A stretch of 64,000 bases of DNA from Tenacibaculum mesophilum (lineage in GTDB: Bacteria > Bacteroidota > Bacteroidia > Flavobacteriales > Flavobacteriaceae). The position numbers and the translations under genes are program-made. The DNA lies in the NCBI RefSeq assembly GCF_003867075.1, contig NZ_CP032544.1:3156001-3220000 (forward strand). Reading direction: 5' to 3'. The notes below the pieces were generated by a model. It was not told the origin of the DNA. It did not search any database and saw only the letters and a program-made list of their open reading frames with translations. Positions 54,504 through 63,265 of the stretch are shown here, one piece after another (positions within the stretch are counted from its first letter, which is position 1; the number at the start of each line of letters is the position of its first letter).

Positions 54504-54950
54504 ATGAAAAAAGTAATCTTAGGAGTAGCTATGTTGGCTACAATTGGTTTAGTAAGTTGTAAAAACGAAGCTAAAAAAGAAACAGAAACAAAAGAAGTAC
54601 AAACAGAGCAAACAACTACTCAGGAAGTAGCAATGACTACTACAACTTTTGGAGTAAGAGGTAACTGTGGAATGTGTAAAAGTACTATCGAAAAAGCTGT
54701 AAATGGTATAGATGGAGTAGCGTCAGCAGATTGGGATAAAGTAAGAAAGCAAATCAACGTATCTTTTGATGACTCTAAAACAAATGTAGATGCAATTCAT
54801 AATGCTATTGCAGCTTCAGGATATGATACTGATAAGGTAGCAGGAAATGAAGAAGCTTATGGAAACTTACCAGGATGTTGTCAATATGATCATGGAATGG
54901 AAATGAGCTTAAAAGGTGAAGTAAAAGCAGACGAAACGTCTAACCACTAA
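54504..54950 (+). CDS. HMA-domain lipoprotein (metal chaperone-like)
   Basis: 148 residues. Lipobox LVSCKNE (Cys19), a T/E-rich linker (about 20-45), then a ferredoxin-like HMA domain: FGVRGNCGMCKSTIEKAV with the metal cysteines C55 and C58. VRKQINVSFDDSKTNVDAI and AASGYDTDKV follow. After the domain GCCQYDHGMEMS adds two Cys, a His and Mets. It is probably an envelope copper carrier for the adjacent pump. Last gene of the operon. Confidence 0.9.
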   Translation: MKKVILGVAMLATIGLVSCKNEAKKETETKEVQTEQTTTQEVAMTTTTFGVRGNCGMCKSTIEKAVNGIDGVASADWDKVRKQINVSFDDSKTNVDAIHNAIAASGYDTDKVAGNEEAYGNLPGCCQYDHGMEMSLKGEVKADETSNH

Positions 54951-54954
54951 TTGG

Positions 54955-54994
54955 AAAAAAGTGTAACGAAAGTTTAAAATCGTTACACTTTTTT
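54955..54994 (+). terminator. Rho-independent terminator of the metal-efflux operon
   Basis: AAAAAAGTGTAACGA and TCGTTACACTTTTTT form a 15-bp perfect stem with a T-run. Confidence 0.92.
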
Positions 54995-55074
54995 AAGTTA
55001 TACTTAAAAAATCAATAACTTTAAGCAAAGTTTCTGTTGAAGCTGCATATTTAAAAAGAACACAAAAAGTTGTA

Positions 55075-55653
55075 ATGGAGAAAGTAGATAAATACATAGA
55101 AAAAATAAAAAACTGGAAAGAAGAAACAAAGCTGTTACGACAAATTTGCTTGGACTGTGGTCTTGAAGAAGATTTTAAATGGATGCATCCTTGTTATACC
55201 TTTCAAGGAAAAAATATTGTATTGATTCATGGTTTTAAAGATTATTGTGCACTACTTTTTCATAAAGGCGCATTGTTAAAAGATACAAACGAGGTTTTAA
55301 TTCAACAAACAGAAAATGTACAATCTGCTCGTCAAATTAGGTTTACAAAGCCAGAAGAAATAGTTGTTATAGCAAAAACGATTAAAGAATATATTTTTGA
55401 AGCGATAGCAGTTGAAAAAGCAGGTTTAAAGGTGGAAACTAAGAAAACTTCAGAATTTGAAATGGTAAGTGAGTTTAAAGAAACCCTAAAAGAAAACTCA
55501 GATTTACAAAAAGCTTTCGAAGGCTTAACACCAGGAAGACAAAGAAGTTACTTACTGTATTTTTCTAAAGCTAAACAATCAAAAACACGTTTGTCAAGAA
55601 TAGAAAAGTCCATACCTAAAATGTTCCAAGGTAAAGGACATAATGAAAGGTAA
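55075..55653 (+). CDS. YdeI/DUF1801-family protein
   Basis: 192 residues. The N-terminal DUF1801 domain (EEDFKWMHPCYTFQGKNIVLI, CALLFHKGALLKD, RQIRFTKPEEI) is joined to the C-terminal OmdA/YdeI helix-turn region GLTPGRQRSYLLYFSKAKQS. These cytoplasmic proteins are common in Bacteroidota and their biochemical role is unclear. It stands alone between a terminator and a convergent gene. Confidence 0.88.
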   Translation: MEKVDKYIEKIKNWKEETKLLRQICLDCGLEEDFKWMHPCYTFQGKNIVLIHGFKDYCALLFHKGALLKDTNEVLIQQTENVQSARQIRFTKPEEIVVIAKTIKEYIFEAIAVEKAGLKVETKKTSEFEMVSEFKETLKENSDLQKAFEGLTPGRQRSYLLYFSKAKQSKTRLSRIEKSIPKMFQGKGHNER

Positions 55654-55726
55654 TAAAGCTACTCAAAAAGAATAGCTTTATTGAAAATTTAGATAAGACT
55701 TTATTTATTAATCTTATAACAAACCA

Positions 55727-56170
55727 TTATGATGATTGATGAAACATTAGTGTAGATACTGCAATACGATTCCAAATATTAATTTCTCCTATTTGTATAA
55801 TAATTTGTGCTATTTCATTATCGGTAAAGTGTTCCTTAAGTTCCTGAAAGGTGTTTTCTGATAATCCATTATTACTTACTTGTGTTATTTCATCAGTAGC
55901 AGCTAACAAGGCTTTTTCTTTTTTAGAAAATAAAGGAGATTCTTTCCAAGCGCTTAAAGCAAAAATTCTGTTTTGTTTTTCTCCATTTTTTAGAGCCTCC
56001 GAAGTATGCATTTCTATACAATAAGCACAAGAATTAATTTGAGAGCTTCTTATTTTTATAAGATTTTTAATGTCTTTTGAGAGGGATGTTGTTTCAAGAT
56101 ATTTAAAAATTTCTAAAATAGCTTTGTAAGAATTTGGCTCTAATTCTTGAATGTTTAGTCTTTGTTTCAT
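55727..56170 (-). CDS. Carboxymuconolactone decarboxylase/AhpD-like protein
   Basis: 147 residues with the AhpD active-site motif SCAYCIEMH (C48, C51, H55) after LIKIRSSQIN, so a peroxidase or alkylhydroperoxidase-type thiol activity is more likely than true decarboxylation. GEINIWNRIAVSTLMF closes the helical bundle. A -7 box TACCTTTG lies 19 nt upstream, with TTG 18 nt before that. Confidence 0.9.
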   Translation of the reverse strand: MKQRLNIQELEPNSYKAILEIFKYLETTSLSKDIKNLIKIRSSQINSCAYCIEMHTSEALKNGEKQNRIFALSAWKESPLFSKKEKALLAATDEITQVSNNGLSENTFQELKEHFTDNEIAQIIIQIGEINIWNRIAVSTLMFHQSS

Positions 56171-56189
56171 GATTTTTATTTTATAAAAT

Positions 56190-56218
56190 CAAAGGTATTA
56201 TTATGACTATTGTTACAA
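56190..56218 (-). promoter_or_regulatory. Complete promoter of the AhpD-like gene
   Basis: On the minus strand TTG at 56218-56216, an 18-nt spacer, and TACCTTTG at 56197-56190. This is the best -33/-7 pair I found in the window. Confidence 0.65.
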
Positions 56219-56324
56219 CTTAAGCTGGTTTAAGAAAGAATAATACTTTTCTATTAGAAGTAATTTAAAAAAATCAAATTGATTTTTATGTAGTATGTTT
56301 TGAGTAGGAAATATTATAAAAAAT

Positions 56325-56355
56325 AAAACCCTGTTAGATTTCTAACAGGGTTTTT
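56325..56355 (-). terminator. Terminator of the tRNA gene
   Basis: AAAACCCTGTTAGA and TCTAACAGGGTTTT form a 14-bp stem, two bases from the tRNA 3' end on the minus strand. Confidence 0.85.
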
Positions 56356-56356
56356 G

Positions 56357-56430
56357 TGACCTCGGCAGGATTCAAACCTGCAACCTCTTGAGCCGTAATC
56401 AAGTGCACTATTCAGTTATGCTACGAGGCC
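56357..56430 (-). tRNA. tRNA-Arg (anticodon ACG)
   Basis: A 74-nt cloverleaf without encoded CCA. Acceptor GGCCTCG pairs with CGAGGTC (one G-U). The D arm is GCAT/GTGC, the anticodon arm CTTGA-TTACGGC-TCAAG gives anticodon ACG, and the T arm is GCAGG/CCTGC. ACG is expected to be edited to ICG and to read CGU, CGC and CGA. The T loop is TTTGAAT rather than TTCGAAT, and the D loop has G18-A19 rather than G18-G19, so the usual tertiary G19-C56 pair is replaced by A19-U56. A -7 box TATATTTG lies 12 nt upstream. Confidence 0.95.
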
Positions 56431-56442
56431 GTTTTGCGGGTG

Positions 56443-56450
56443 CAAATATA
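56443..56450 (-). promoter_or_regulatory. -7 box TATATTTG of tRNA-Arg
   Basis: Exact TAnnTTTG match on the minus strand, 12 nt before the tRNA 5' end. Confidence 0.6.
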
Positions 56451-56505
56451 AGAATGTTTTTTAAATTGTAAAGCAAAAAAATAATATTTTTTCACCTTTT
56501 TTAAT

Positions 56506-56739
56506 TTATTTTTCTTCTGCTATTTCTTCTTTAAAACTATCAATAGTGTCTTGAGCTTTTTCAAGGTCTGATTCATAGATAAATACGTCAATAGAATTGC
56601 CTAAAGTTCCAAAACCAGCAACTCTTCCGGCTTCTTTATTATCTTTTACTAAATATGGAACTTCAATTTCGTTAAGTAGCTGACTTAATCTGTTCACAAA
56701 GATTTGAGAGCCTGAGAAAACTTTAATATGCTTGTTCAT
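56506..56739 (-). CDS. DUF2007 small protein
   Basis: 77 residues from the ATG at 56739. The longer in-frame start at 56787 overlaps the preceding small gene and is rejected. HIKVFSGSQIFVNRLSQLLN, then VPYLVKDN and VFIYESDLEKAQDTIDSFKE, match the DUF2007 (putative signal-transducing) fold, a PII-like ferredoxin domain of unknown ligand. It lies 11 nt after the 50-residue gene. Confidence 0.82.
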   Translation of the reverse strand: MNKHIKVFSGSQIFVNRLSQLLNEIEVPYLVKDNKEAGRVAGFGTLGNSIDVFIYESDLEKAQDTIDSFKEEIAEEK

Positions 56740-56750
56740 AATGGTAAATT

Positions 56751-56903
56751 TTAATCCAACGAATTTATTGTAATATAAGCACGCCATCCAATAATAGCCA
56801 ATTGAAATTTTGATGCTTTCGAAATATCCAATTCCTTTTTAGTAAAGCAAGGTAGTAGCGCCTTGTTTAGTTTGGCTAAAAACTTAAAAAAACTTTTTTT
56901 CAT
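56751..56903 (-). CDS. 50-residue flavobacterial protein (often mislabelled SsrA-binding protein)
   Basis: 50 residues: MKKSFFKFLAKLNKALLPCF, then KKELDISKASKFQLAIIGWR and a short end (AYITINSLD). The pattern (basic start, KxxKFQLAIIGWR-x-Y, then SLD at the stop) is one I recall from many Flavobacteria beside DUF2007, annotated as SsrA-binding without SmpB features. A -7 box TATTTTTG lies 20 nt upstream. Function unknown. Confidence 0.7.
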   Translation of the reverse strand: MKKSFFKFLAKLNKALLPCFTKKELDISKASKFQLAIIGWRAYITINSLD

Positions 56904-56922
56904 TAGTAGTTGATTTTACTAT

Positions 56923-56930
56923 CAAAAATA
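56923..56930 (-). promoter_or_regulatory. -7 box TATTTTTG of the 50-residue/DUF2007 operon
   Basis: Exact TAnnTTTG match on the minus strand, 20 nt before the small-gene ATG. Confidence 0.6.
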
Positions 56931-57494
56931 ACGAAAAATAATTTGATATGATAAGAAGAACTAAACTTTTACTTAGTTTAAAATGAAAAGTATAAGCTAA
57001 GGTTAGTCAATTTCTTAAAAGATAAAATCCAGTAATAAATAAGCAATTTTAATAGTTATTAGAATTAGTTTTAAAGCAAGTATAATCATGTTAGGTTCAT
57101 GTGTTTTTAGTTAGTAAATAATGATGAATTCCGGAATTGTTTTTTCAATATAGGAGAAAGGAAATATTACAACCAAACTTTGGAATCTAATTTAATTGGA
57201 TTGAGTTTGAATTTAAATCTATAAAAACACTATTAGTTTTAATTTATAACCTTATAATCTATGTTTAAATTATTAAATGAAACTTAAAAGTGTTCTATTA
57301 GTCATGTTTAATAAGCTTTTAAAGAGGCTTTTTTTACGGAATTTGAAAAGTAAAGGAAAAAGTATCTTTAAAATAAGCAGTTTTTAGGTGTTTCATTTCT
57401 TCAGAAAGAAAAAAATAAGTTTTTTGTAATAAATGTTTGCTACTATTTTGAGAGGAGATATATTCGCGATTTAAAATAAATCTAAATAAATATA
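56931..57494. other. Long AT-rich intergenic region upstream of the TonB receptor
   Basis: About 560 bp in which I see no supported gene. ORFs are short; the longest, 36 codons at 57277-57387, has no promoter or recognisable sequence. A weak AAGC...GCTT-like hairpin with a T-run lies near 57313-57337. The stretch probably holds the receptor's regulatory region, but no Fur-like palindrome was identified. Confidence 0.4.
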
Positions 57495-59879
57495 ATGAAA
57501 TTTTACATAGCAGCAGTGGCTTTATTTTTAACCTTAGGAGTATCAGCTCAGTCTAGTTTAAAGGGAAAAATAAAGGATGAACAAGGTCAACCAATTTATG
57601 GGGTTAATATTCATATTTCAGAACTTCAAAAAGGTACTACCTCTGATGAAAATGGAGGCTTTATATTAAAAAATATAAAAGAAGGAGCTTTTAAGGTAAC
57701 TTTTAGTATGGTGGGTTTCAAAACAGAAATAAGTAAAATAGCATTTACCCAAAACAACACTGTGGAGATTTTACAAACATTAAAGGAAGATTCGGAGAGT
57801 TTAAGCGAAGTTGTTGTTTCTGCTAGTAGACGTTCAGAATACCTTTCCGAGATACCAGCATCAATAACTGTTGTCAACCAAAAACAATTAACAGACTTAT
57901 CAAACTCAACAACTAATATTAATGAAATTTTAGAATTTACTGTTCCAGGTTTAGCTGTGTCTACAGGAACCTTTTCTAACTGGGGACAAACATTACGTGG
58001 TCGTTCTTTATTAGTTATGATTGATGGTGTTCCTCAATCTACTCCTTTACGTAACGGTCAATTAGGAATAAAATCTGTTAGCCCTAACGATATTAGTCGC
58101 GTAGAAGTAATAAAAGGGGCAACCTCTATTTTTGGAAATGGAGGAAATGGAGGTTTTATTAATTATATAACAAAAAAGCCTAATAGTAATGAAAAAATTG
58201 AAGGAACTACTAATATTTGGGGAACTTCTAACTTAACAAAGACTAAGGATGCTTTTGGATTCGGGGCTTATCAGTCATTACGAGGAAAAATAGATAAGTT
58301 TAATTACTACATAAGTGGTAGTTATGAAGAAACAGGAAATAAATACGATGCAGATGGTAAAGTTATACTTCCTACTTATGGATTAGATAATACAAGAATT
58401 TATACAGCTTTAGCTAAGTTAGAGTATGAAATATCTGATAGACAAAAAATAAGTATTGGAGGAAACTTGTATAATTCTTTACAAGACACTCCATTTGTAC
58501 CTGTTCTTGGATCTTTTGAAGTGTATAATGAGAATGGAGATTATACTTTAACACCTGGTTATGGTGTTGAAGGCTCTATTGAAGGACAAGAACCTACAGG
58601 ATCTAAACTGTATAATGGTAACTTGAAATATGATTTAAATAATATTTTTGATGGAACAACAGATTTTACAGCTGATGTGTATTATCAAAAAACAAAAAAC
58701 ATATTCTTTTATTCAGATAAATTTGAAAACGGAGGTCAATCAGTAATTAATGCAGAAAAGTATGGTTTAAGACCAAATTTTAACACTACACTTACTCCAA
58801 ATGAATCAACAGAGATTTCATTAACCTATGGTTTAGATTTGTTAAAAGATAAAACCAATCAAGGATTGTTAGATGGTAGATTATGGGTGCCAAATATTGA
58901 TATGTTTAGTTGGGCACAATACATACAATCTACAGTAAAATTTAATGACGAATGGGTTTTAAAAGCAGGGTTAAGATATGATGATATGAATCTTACAATA
59001 GATGATTATAATACGTTACCATACTCACCTTTAGGAGATGGTAATTTTAATCCATCAGTAGCGGTAACAGGAGGTGAAATAGGATTTGATAATTTAGCGT
59101 TTAATGCTGGTGTAAGGTATATTAAGCATCAAGAGTTTATCCCCTATGTAAGTTATTCACAAGGTTTTTCAATTGCCGATTTAGGTTCTGTTTTACGTTC
59201 TGCAACTGCCGATAATATTGAAGATATTCAATTAGAACCAGCAGTAACCAAAAATTATGAGTTCGGATTTTTATCAAAGTTTAAAAACTTTAGGTTAGAA
59301 GCTGTAGGGTATTATAGTGTTTCTAATTTAGGCACAGGCGTTGCATTTGATGAAAATATAAATTCTTTTGTGCCATCTAAAAAGCCGCAGAACATTTATG
59401 GAGGAGAAATAGCAATAGATTATACTGCTTTTAATAGTAAACTAAAAGTAGGAACATCATATTCTTATGTTGAAGGTTTAACTCATAATGTGGGAGATGA
59501 AAATAATTTAACTTATTTAGGAGGTGATGTAATTTCAGCTCCAAAATTAACAGCTTACGTAACTTGGGTTCCAACAAAGAAAATAAGTACTTCTTTACGT
59601 ATGACTAATTTAGGAGATAGAAATCGTTTTAATCCGTATTTAGATGCAAGTGATAATTATACGTTTAGACATACACAATTTCCTGTAGAAGGATACACTT
59701 TACTTAATTGGTCTATGAACTATAAATTGCAAGAAAATATATCGGTTTCATTAGCTGTAAATAATTTGTTAAACGAATATTATTTACCAGCAAGATCACA
59801 ATGGGCAGCACCTTTAAGAACTTTTACAGGAACTGGAGAAGGGACAAATGCTAAATTAAGTGTGTTGTATAGCTTCTAA
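57495..59879 (+). CDS. TonB-dependent siderophore-type receptor
   Basis: 794 residues. A signal peptide (ALFLTLGVSAQ), then a carboxypeptidase-regulatory-like domain (LKGKIKDEQGQPIYGVNIHI), a TonB-box-like LSEVVVSASRR near 105-115, and a plug (INEILEFTVPGLAVSTGTFS, LLVMIDGVPQSTPL, VEVIKGATSIFGNGGNGGFI). The 22-strand barrel ends in LSVLYSF. The compact barrel and the PepSY-protein partner downstream suggest ferric-siderophore uptake; the ligand is not determined by sequence. A terminator-like hairpin separates the pair. Confidence 0.92.
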   Translation: MKFYIAAVALFLTLGVSAQSSLKGKIKDEQGQPIYGVNIHISELQKGTTSDENGGFILKNIKEGAFKVTFSMVGFKTEISKIAFTQNNTVEILQTLKEDSESLSEVVVSASRRSEYLSEIPASITVVNQKQLTDLSNSTTNINEILEFTVPGLAVSTGTFSNWGQTLRGRSLLVMIDGVPQSTPLRNGQLGIKSVSPNDISRVEVIKGATSIFGNGGNGGFINYITKKPNSNEKIEGTTNIWGTSNLTKTKDAFGFGAYQSLRGKIDKFNYYISGSYEETGNKYDADGKVILPTYGLDNTRIYTALAKLEYEISDRQKISIGGNLYNSLQDTPFVPVLGSFEVYNENGDYTLTPGYGVEGSIEGQEPTGSKLYNGNLKYDLNNIFDGTTDFTADVYYQKTKNIFFYSDKFENGGQSVINAEKYGLRPNFNTTLTPNESTEISLTYGLDLLKDKTNQGLLDGRLWVPNIDMFSWAQYIQSTVKFNDEWVLKAGLRYDDMNLTIDDYNTLPYSPLGDGNFNPSVAVTGGEIGFDNLAFNAGVRYIKHQEFIPYVSYSQGFSIADLGSVLRSATADNIEDIQLEPAVTKNYEFGFLSKFKNFRLEAVGYYSVSNLGTGVAFDENINSFVPSKKPQNIYGGEIAIDYTAFNSKLKVGTSYSYVEGLTHNVGDENNLTYLGGDVISAPKLTAYVTWVPTKKISTSLRMTNLGDRNRFNPYLDASDNYTFRHTQFPVEGYTLLNWSMNYKLQENISVSLAVNNLLNEYYLPARSQWAAPLRTFTGTGEGTNAKLSVLYSF

Positions 59880-59912
59880 AATAATAAACAACATCTTACA
59901 TTTGCAAAATTA

Positions 59913-59952
59913 AGAACCCAGTGCCTATTAAATTGTAGGTTCTGGGTTTTAA
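59913..59952 (+). terminator. Hairpin between receptor and PepSY gene
   Basis: AACCCAG and CTGGGTT arms with inner CCTA/TAGG pairs, followed by TTTTAAAAA. It lies 17 nt before the next start codon, so it may attenuate rather than fully stop transcription. Confidence 0.7.
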
Positions 59953-59968
59953 AAATAGGAGATACCAA

Positions 59969-61051
59969 TTGCAGCAGATACATAAAATAATTTGGAAAAT
60001 ACACCTATGGTTAGGTCTTAGTTGTGGGGTTATTGCTTCTTTTTCTGGTTTAACGGGAGCATTGTATGTTTGGCAACCTGAAATAACTTCATTACTAAAT
60101 CCGAAATTATTAAAGGTTGAAGATTTTTCTAAAATAAACGAAAAAACAATTTTAAGTTCTGCTTATTTTTTAGCTACACAGAATAAGGGAAAAGTAAATA
60201 AAGTTTTTTTGCCTTATAGAGAGCAGCAAACGATTTCAATAAATTATAAAAACGGTAAAACATTGTATTATCACCCGAAAACCAGAGTTTTGTTAGGTGA
60301 AAAATCGGTGTCAATACAGTTTTTTGAAACCCTCCTGAAGTTACACCGTACGTTAGGAATGCCTACAATTGGTAAGTATGTTATAGGTACAAGTGCTTTA
60401 TTGTTTTGTTTCTTCTTATTAACAACAGGGTTTTATATGTGGTGGAAAATATATAAAAACAATCTGTCAAAAGGATTTACGATGAAGTGGAAACCCAAAA
60501 AGAAACGATTTTACTTCAATCTACATAAAGTATTCGGAGTTTATTTTTTGTTGCCTTTGCTAGTAATAGCCTTTACAGGAGGTTACTTCACGTATCATAA
60601 AACCTATAAATCTGTTTTATCTATATTCAATAGTTCAGATAAAGTAATCATGAATGAAGAAATAAAACAAGAAAAGGTTTTTTCATTAGAAGAAGCAGTT
60701 TTACAAACTGATGGAAAATATGCTTTAAGAGCTATTTATTACCCGAAAAATAGCTTAGGAGTATATAAACTTCGGTATATAAAAGATCGATTTATTAAAG
60801 CAGGATTTAGAAGAACAAAAGAAATGGAGTTAAATCAGCAAGGTAAATTACGAATACTGTCAAGTTTTGATTTTGATGCAAATAATAATCGAATAGCGGC
60901 TCAGTTTTACCCAGTACATATAGGAGAAATAGGAGGGATATTGGGTAGAGTTTTAGTATTTGTATCTGGTTTAGTGCCTTTGGTGTTATTGATAACAGGC
61001 TTTAAAGTTTATAATTTAAAACGCAAAAAATTAAAGAGGCAACTTAATTAA
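59969..61051 (+). CDS. PepSY-associated transmembrane protein (iron-uptake partner)
   Basis: 360 residues. The start is TTG at 59969, preceded by AGGAG 6 nt upstream, one of the few clear Shine-Dalgarno sites in the window. PepSY_TM pattern: KIHLWLGLSCGVIASFSGLTGALYVW (helix 1), LHRTLGMPTIGKYVIG, a large helix at 140-160, FNLHKVFGVYFLLPLLVIAF near 180-200, and a final helix near 325-345. Conserved histidines in helices 1 and 3 fit haem or iron-reductase-like activity. Such proteins accompany siderophore receptors and are thought to reduce ferric siderophores at the inner membrane. Confidence 0.85.
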   Translation: MQQIHKIIWKIHLWLGLSCGVIASFSGLTGALYVWQPEITSLLNPKLLKVEDFSKINEKTILSSAYFLATQNKGKVNKVFLPYREQQTISINYKNGKTLYYHPKTRVLLGEKSVSIQFFETLLKLHRTLGMPTIGKYVIGTSALLFCFFLLTTGFYMWWKIYKNNLSKGFTMKWKPKKKRFYFNLHKVFGVYFLLPLLVIAFTGGYFTYHKTYKSVLSIFNSSDKVIMNEEIKQEKVFSLEEAVLQTDGKYALRAIYYPKNSLGVYKLRYIKDRFIKAGFRRTKEMELNQQGKLRILSSFDFDANNNRIAAQFYPVHIGEIGGILGRVLVFVSGLVPLVLLITGFKVYNLKRKKLKRQLN

Positions 61052-61129
61052 GGTTTTATTGGTTCAGGAGCTTGAATTTGTTTTCATTTTTGCTGGGTAA
61101 AAACCTTATCTTCGCCCAAAAAATATCTT

Positions 61130-62071
61130 ATGAGCATTCTATATATTATTATTGGTTTAACATTGTTGGTTTTAGGAGGAAATTGGCTGTTAAAAGCAGC
61201 GGTAGGCTTATCACTTAAACTACATATACCAAAAATAGTAATAGGTATGACAGTAGTGTCGTTTGCAACTTCAGCACCAGAATTAATTGTAAGCATAAAG
61301 TCTGCTTTAAATGGAGCTACTGGGTTAGCAGTAGGAAATGTTATTGGATCTAATATTGCAAACCTAGGTCTGGTTTTAGGAATAACAGTTATATTATCGT
61401 CAATTGATGTAGAAAAAAGTTTTTATAAAACAGATTGGCCAGTAATGATGATTGCTTCAGTACTACTGTATTTTTTTATAGCGAATGACAAGACTATTCA
61501 ATTTTATGAAGGAGCTATATTATTTGGAATGTTGCTAGTATTTTTAATTTATTTATTACGTTTTCAAAAACAAGCAGTTGTTGATGAGATGCCTGAAGAC
61601 GATGAAGAGTTACCCTTATATAAAATAGCCTTGTTTCTAGCTGTTGGAGGAGTTGGTTTATGGGGCGGTTCAGAACTATTGATTAATGGTTCGGTAGCTA
61701 TGGCTCAACATTTTGGAGTAAGTGACGCGATTATTGGAGTAACTGTAGTGTCAGTAGGGACAAGTGTTCCAGAATTGGCTGCCTCAATTATTGCAGTGTT
61801 AAAGAAAGAAAAAGCCATCTCATTAGGAAACCTTGTAGGATCTAATGTGTTTAATATTTTAGCCGTTTTAGGTATTACAGCAATGATTACGCCTGTTCAG
61901 GTAAAACCAGATGCCTATAGTTTGATTAATAATGATATTTATTGGATGTTAGGAATTTCGTTTGCCATATTACCTTTAGTATTTATTCCAAAAGGATTAC
62001 GTTTAGGTTGGAGAGACGGAGTGCTGTTGTTGGTTTCTTACATTACTTTTGTGTATTTAACGATCTCTTAA
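61130..62071 (+). CDS. Calcium/sodium antiporter (CaCA, YrbG type)
   Basis: 313 residues, two homologous halves of five helices. The alpha repeats carry the ion motif twice: ATSAPELIVSIKSALNG with GNVIGSNIANLGLVLG near 45-85, and GTSVPELAASIIAVLK with GNLVGSNVFNILAVLG near 205-245. An acidic loop (DEMPEDDEELP) joins the halves. Inner-membrane exchange of Ca2+ for Na+ or H+. A near-consensus -7 box TATCTTCG lies 17 nt before ATG. Confidence 0.93.
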   Translation: MSILYIIIGLTLLVLGGNWLLKAAVGLSLKLHIPKIVIGMTVVSFATSAPELIVSIKSALNGATGLAVGNVIGSNIANLGLVLGITVILSSIDVEKSFYKTDWPVMMIASVLLYFFIANDKTIQFYEGAILFGMLLVFLIYLLRFQKQAVVDEMPEDDEELPLYKIALFLAVGGVGLWGGSELLINGSVAMAQHFGVSDAIIGVTVVSVGTSVPELAASIIAVLKKEKAISLGNLVGSNVFNILAVLGITAMITPVQVKPDAYSLINNDIYWMLGISFAILPLVFIPKGLRLGWRDGVLLLVSYITFVYLTIS

Positions 62072-62094
62072 AAGTGAGGGAGAAAGAAAGTATA

Positions 62095-62119
62095 AAAAAG
62101 CCGCTATTAGCGGCTTTTT
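62095..62119. terminator. Bidirectional terminator
   Basis: AAAAAGCCGCT and AGCGGCTTTTT around ATT, between the convergent antiporter and glnA genes. Confidence 0.92.
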
Positions 62120-62141
62120 AGTTGTGTTGTTGTTGTGTTAA

Positions 62142-63152
62142 TTATATATTGGCACCTTTTACGGTTTCTATAATTCTTCCAGCTACTTTGTAAGGATCAG
62201 CGTTTGAAGCAGGTCTTCTGTCTTCTAGCCAACCTTTCCATCCTTTTTCTACAGTAATGATAGGAATTCGGATTGAAGCACCTCTATCTGAAACTCCATA
62301 ACTAAAGTCAGATACGTGAGCAGTTTCATGTAAACCAGTTAAACGCTCGTCATTATTAGCTCCATATACATCAATATGTTCTTCTGTAACAGGTCTAAAA
62401 GCTTCACAAATCTTTTCGTAAGTCTCTTGAGAACCACAAGTTCTTAATGTAGTATTAGAAAAGTTTGCATGCATACCAGAACCATTCCAATCTCCTTTTA
62501 CTGGTTTTGGATGGTATTCAATGTAGTAACCATATTTTTCAGTTAAACGGTCTAATAAGTAACGGGCAACCCAAATTTCATCACCAGCTTTTTTTGCTCC
62601 TTTAGCAAATAATTGGAATTCCCATTGTCCTGGAGCAACTTCTTGGTTAATCCCTTCAAAGTTTAAACCTGCTTCAATACATAAATCGGCATGTTCTTCA
62701 ACAAAATCTCTTCCCCAAGTGTATCTTCCTCCTACAGAACAGTAGTACTTCCCTTGAGGTCCAGGGAATCCGCCACGAGGGAATCCTAAAGGTAAATCAG
62801 TTTTAGTATCCATTAAAAAATACTCTTGCTCAAAACCAAACCAAAAGTCATTATTATCATCATCAATCTTAGCACGTGCATTTGAAGCATGTGGAGTTCC
62901 ATCAGCATTTAAAACTTCAGACATTACTAAGAATCCATTTTTTCTAGTCGGGTCAGGATAAATAGCAACAGGCTTTAATAAACAATCAGAAGCACCACCA
63001 GATGCTTGCTCAGTAGAACTTCCGTCAAAAGACCACATAGAACAGTCTTCTAATTTACCGCTAAAGTTTTCTTCAACTTTAGTTTTACTACGCATGTTTT
63101 GAGTTGGCTCATGACCATCTAACCAAATGTATTCTAATTTTGATTTACTCAT
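62142..63152 (-). CDS. glnA: Glutamine synthetase, GSII (eukaryote-like) type
   Basis: ATP-dependent ammonium assimilation into glutamine. 336 residues, the short GSII form. Beta-grasp start (LEYIWLDGHEPTQNMRSKTK), SMWSFDGSSTEQASG (substrate loop), FGFEQEYFLMD (metal ligands), FEGINQEVAPGQWEFQLF and GSGMHANFSN (ATP/glutamate site), then RGASIRIPI near 290. There is no C-terminal adenylylation loop, so the enteric GlnE control does not apply. It is divergent from the GSIII gene. Confidence 0.92.
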   Translation of the reverse strand: MSKSKLEYIWLDGHEPTQNMRSKTKVEENFSGKLEDCSMWSFDGSSTEQASGGASDCLLKPVAIYPDPTRKNGFLVMSEVLNADGTPHASNARAKIDDDNNDFWFGFEQEYFLMDTKTDLPLGFPRGGFPGPQGKYYCSVGGRYTWGRDFVEEHADLCIEAGLNFEGINQEVAPGQWEFQLFAKGAKKAGDEIWVARYLLDRLTEKYGYYIEYHPKPVKGDWNGSGMHANFSNTTLRTCGSQETYEKICEAFRPVTEEHIDVYGANNDERLTGLHETAHVSDFSYGVSDRGASIRIPIITVEKGWKGWLEDRRPASNADPYKVAGRIIETVKGANI

Positions 63153-63244
63153 GATTTTTGTTTTTGTGTTGTTTTGAGTTAATTACGAAGCAAAATTGAG
63201 TATTTTTTGTTGAAAGGCAAAATTTTTAAGGGTGTTTTTGTTTA

Positions 63245-63265
63245 AAATTAACTTTAAGTTAATTT
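63245..63265. promoter_or_regulatory. 21-bp palindrome between the two glutamine synthetase genes
   Basis: AAATTAACTT-T-AAGTTAATTT is a perfect inverted repeat with 10-bp arms. It lies 92 nt from glnA and 72 nt from glnN, so it is a candidate operator acting on one or both. Confidence 0.5.

Noticed and set aside
56740..56787. Longer N-terminus for the DUF2007 gene
   Set aside because: It would overlap the last codons of the upstream 50-residue gene in another frame; the shorter start gives the normal family beginning.
57277..57387. 36-codon ORF upstream of the TonB receptor
   Set aside because: Low-complexity basic peptide in AT-rich DNA without promoter box or recognisable pattern; a weak hairpin lies inside it.
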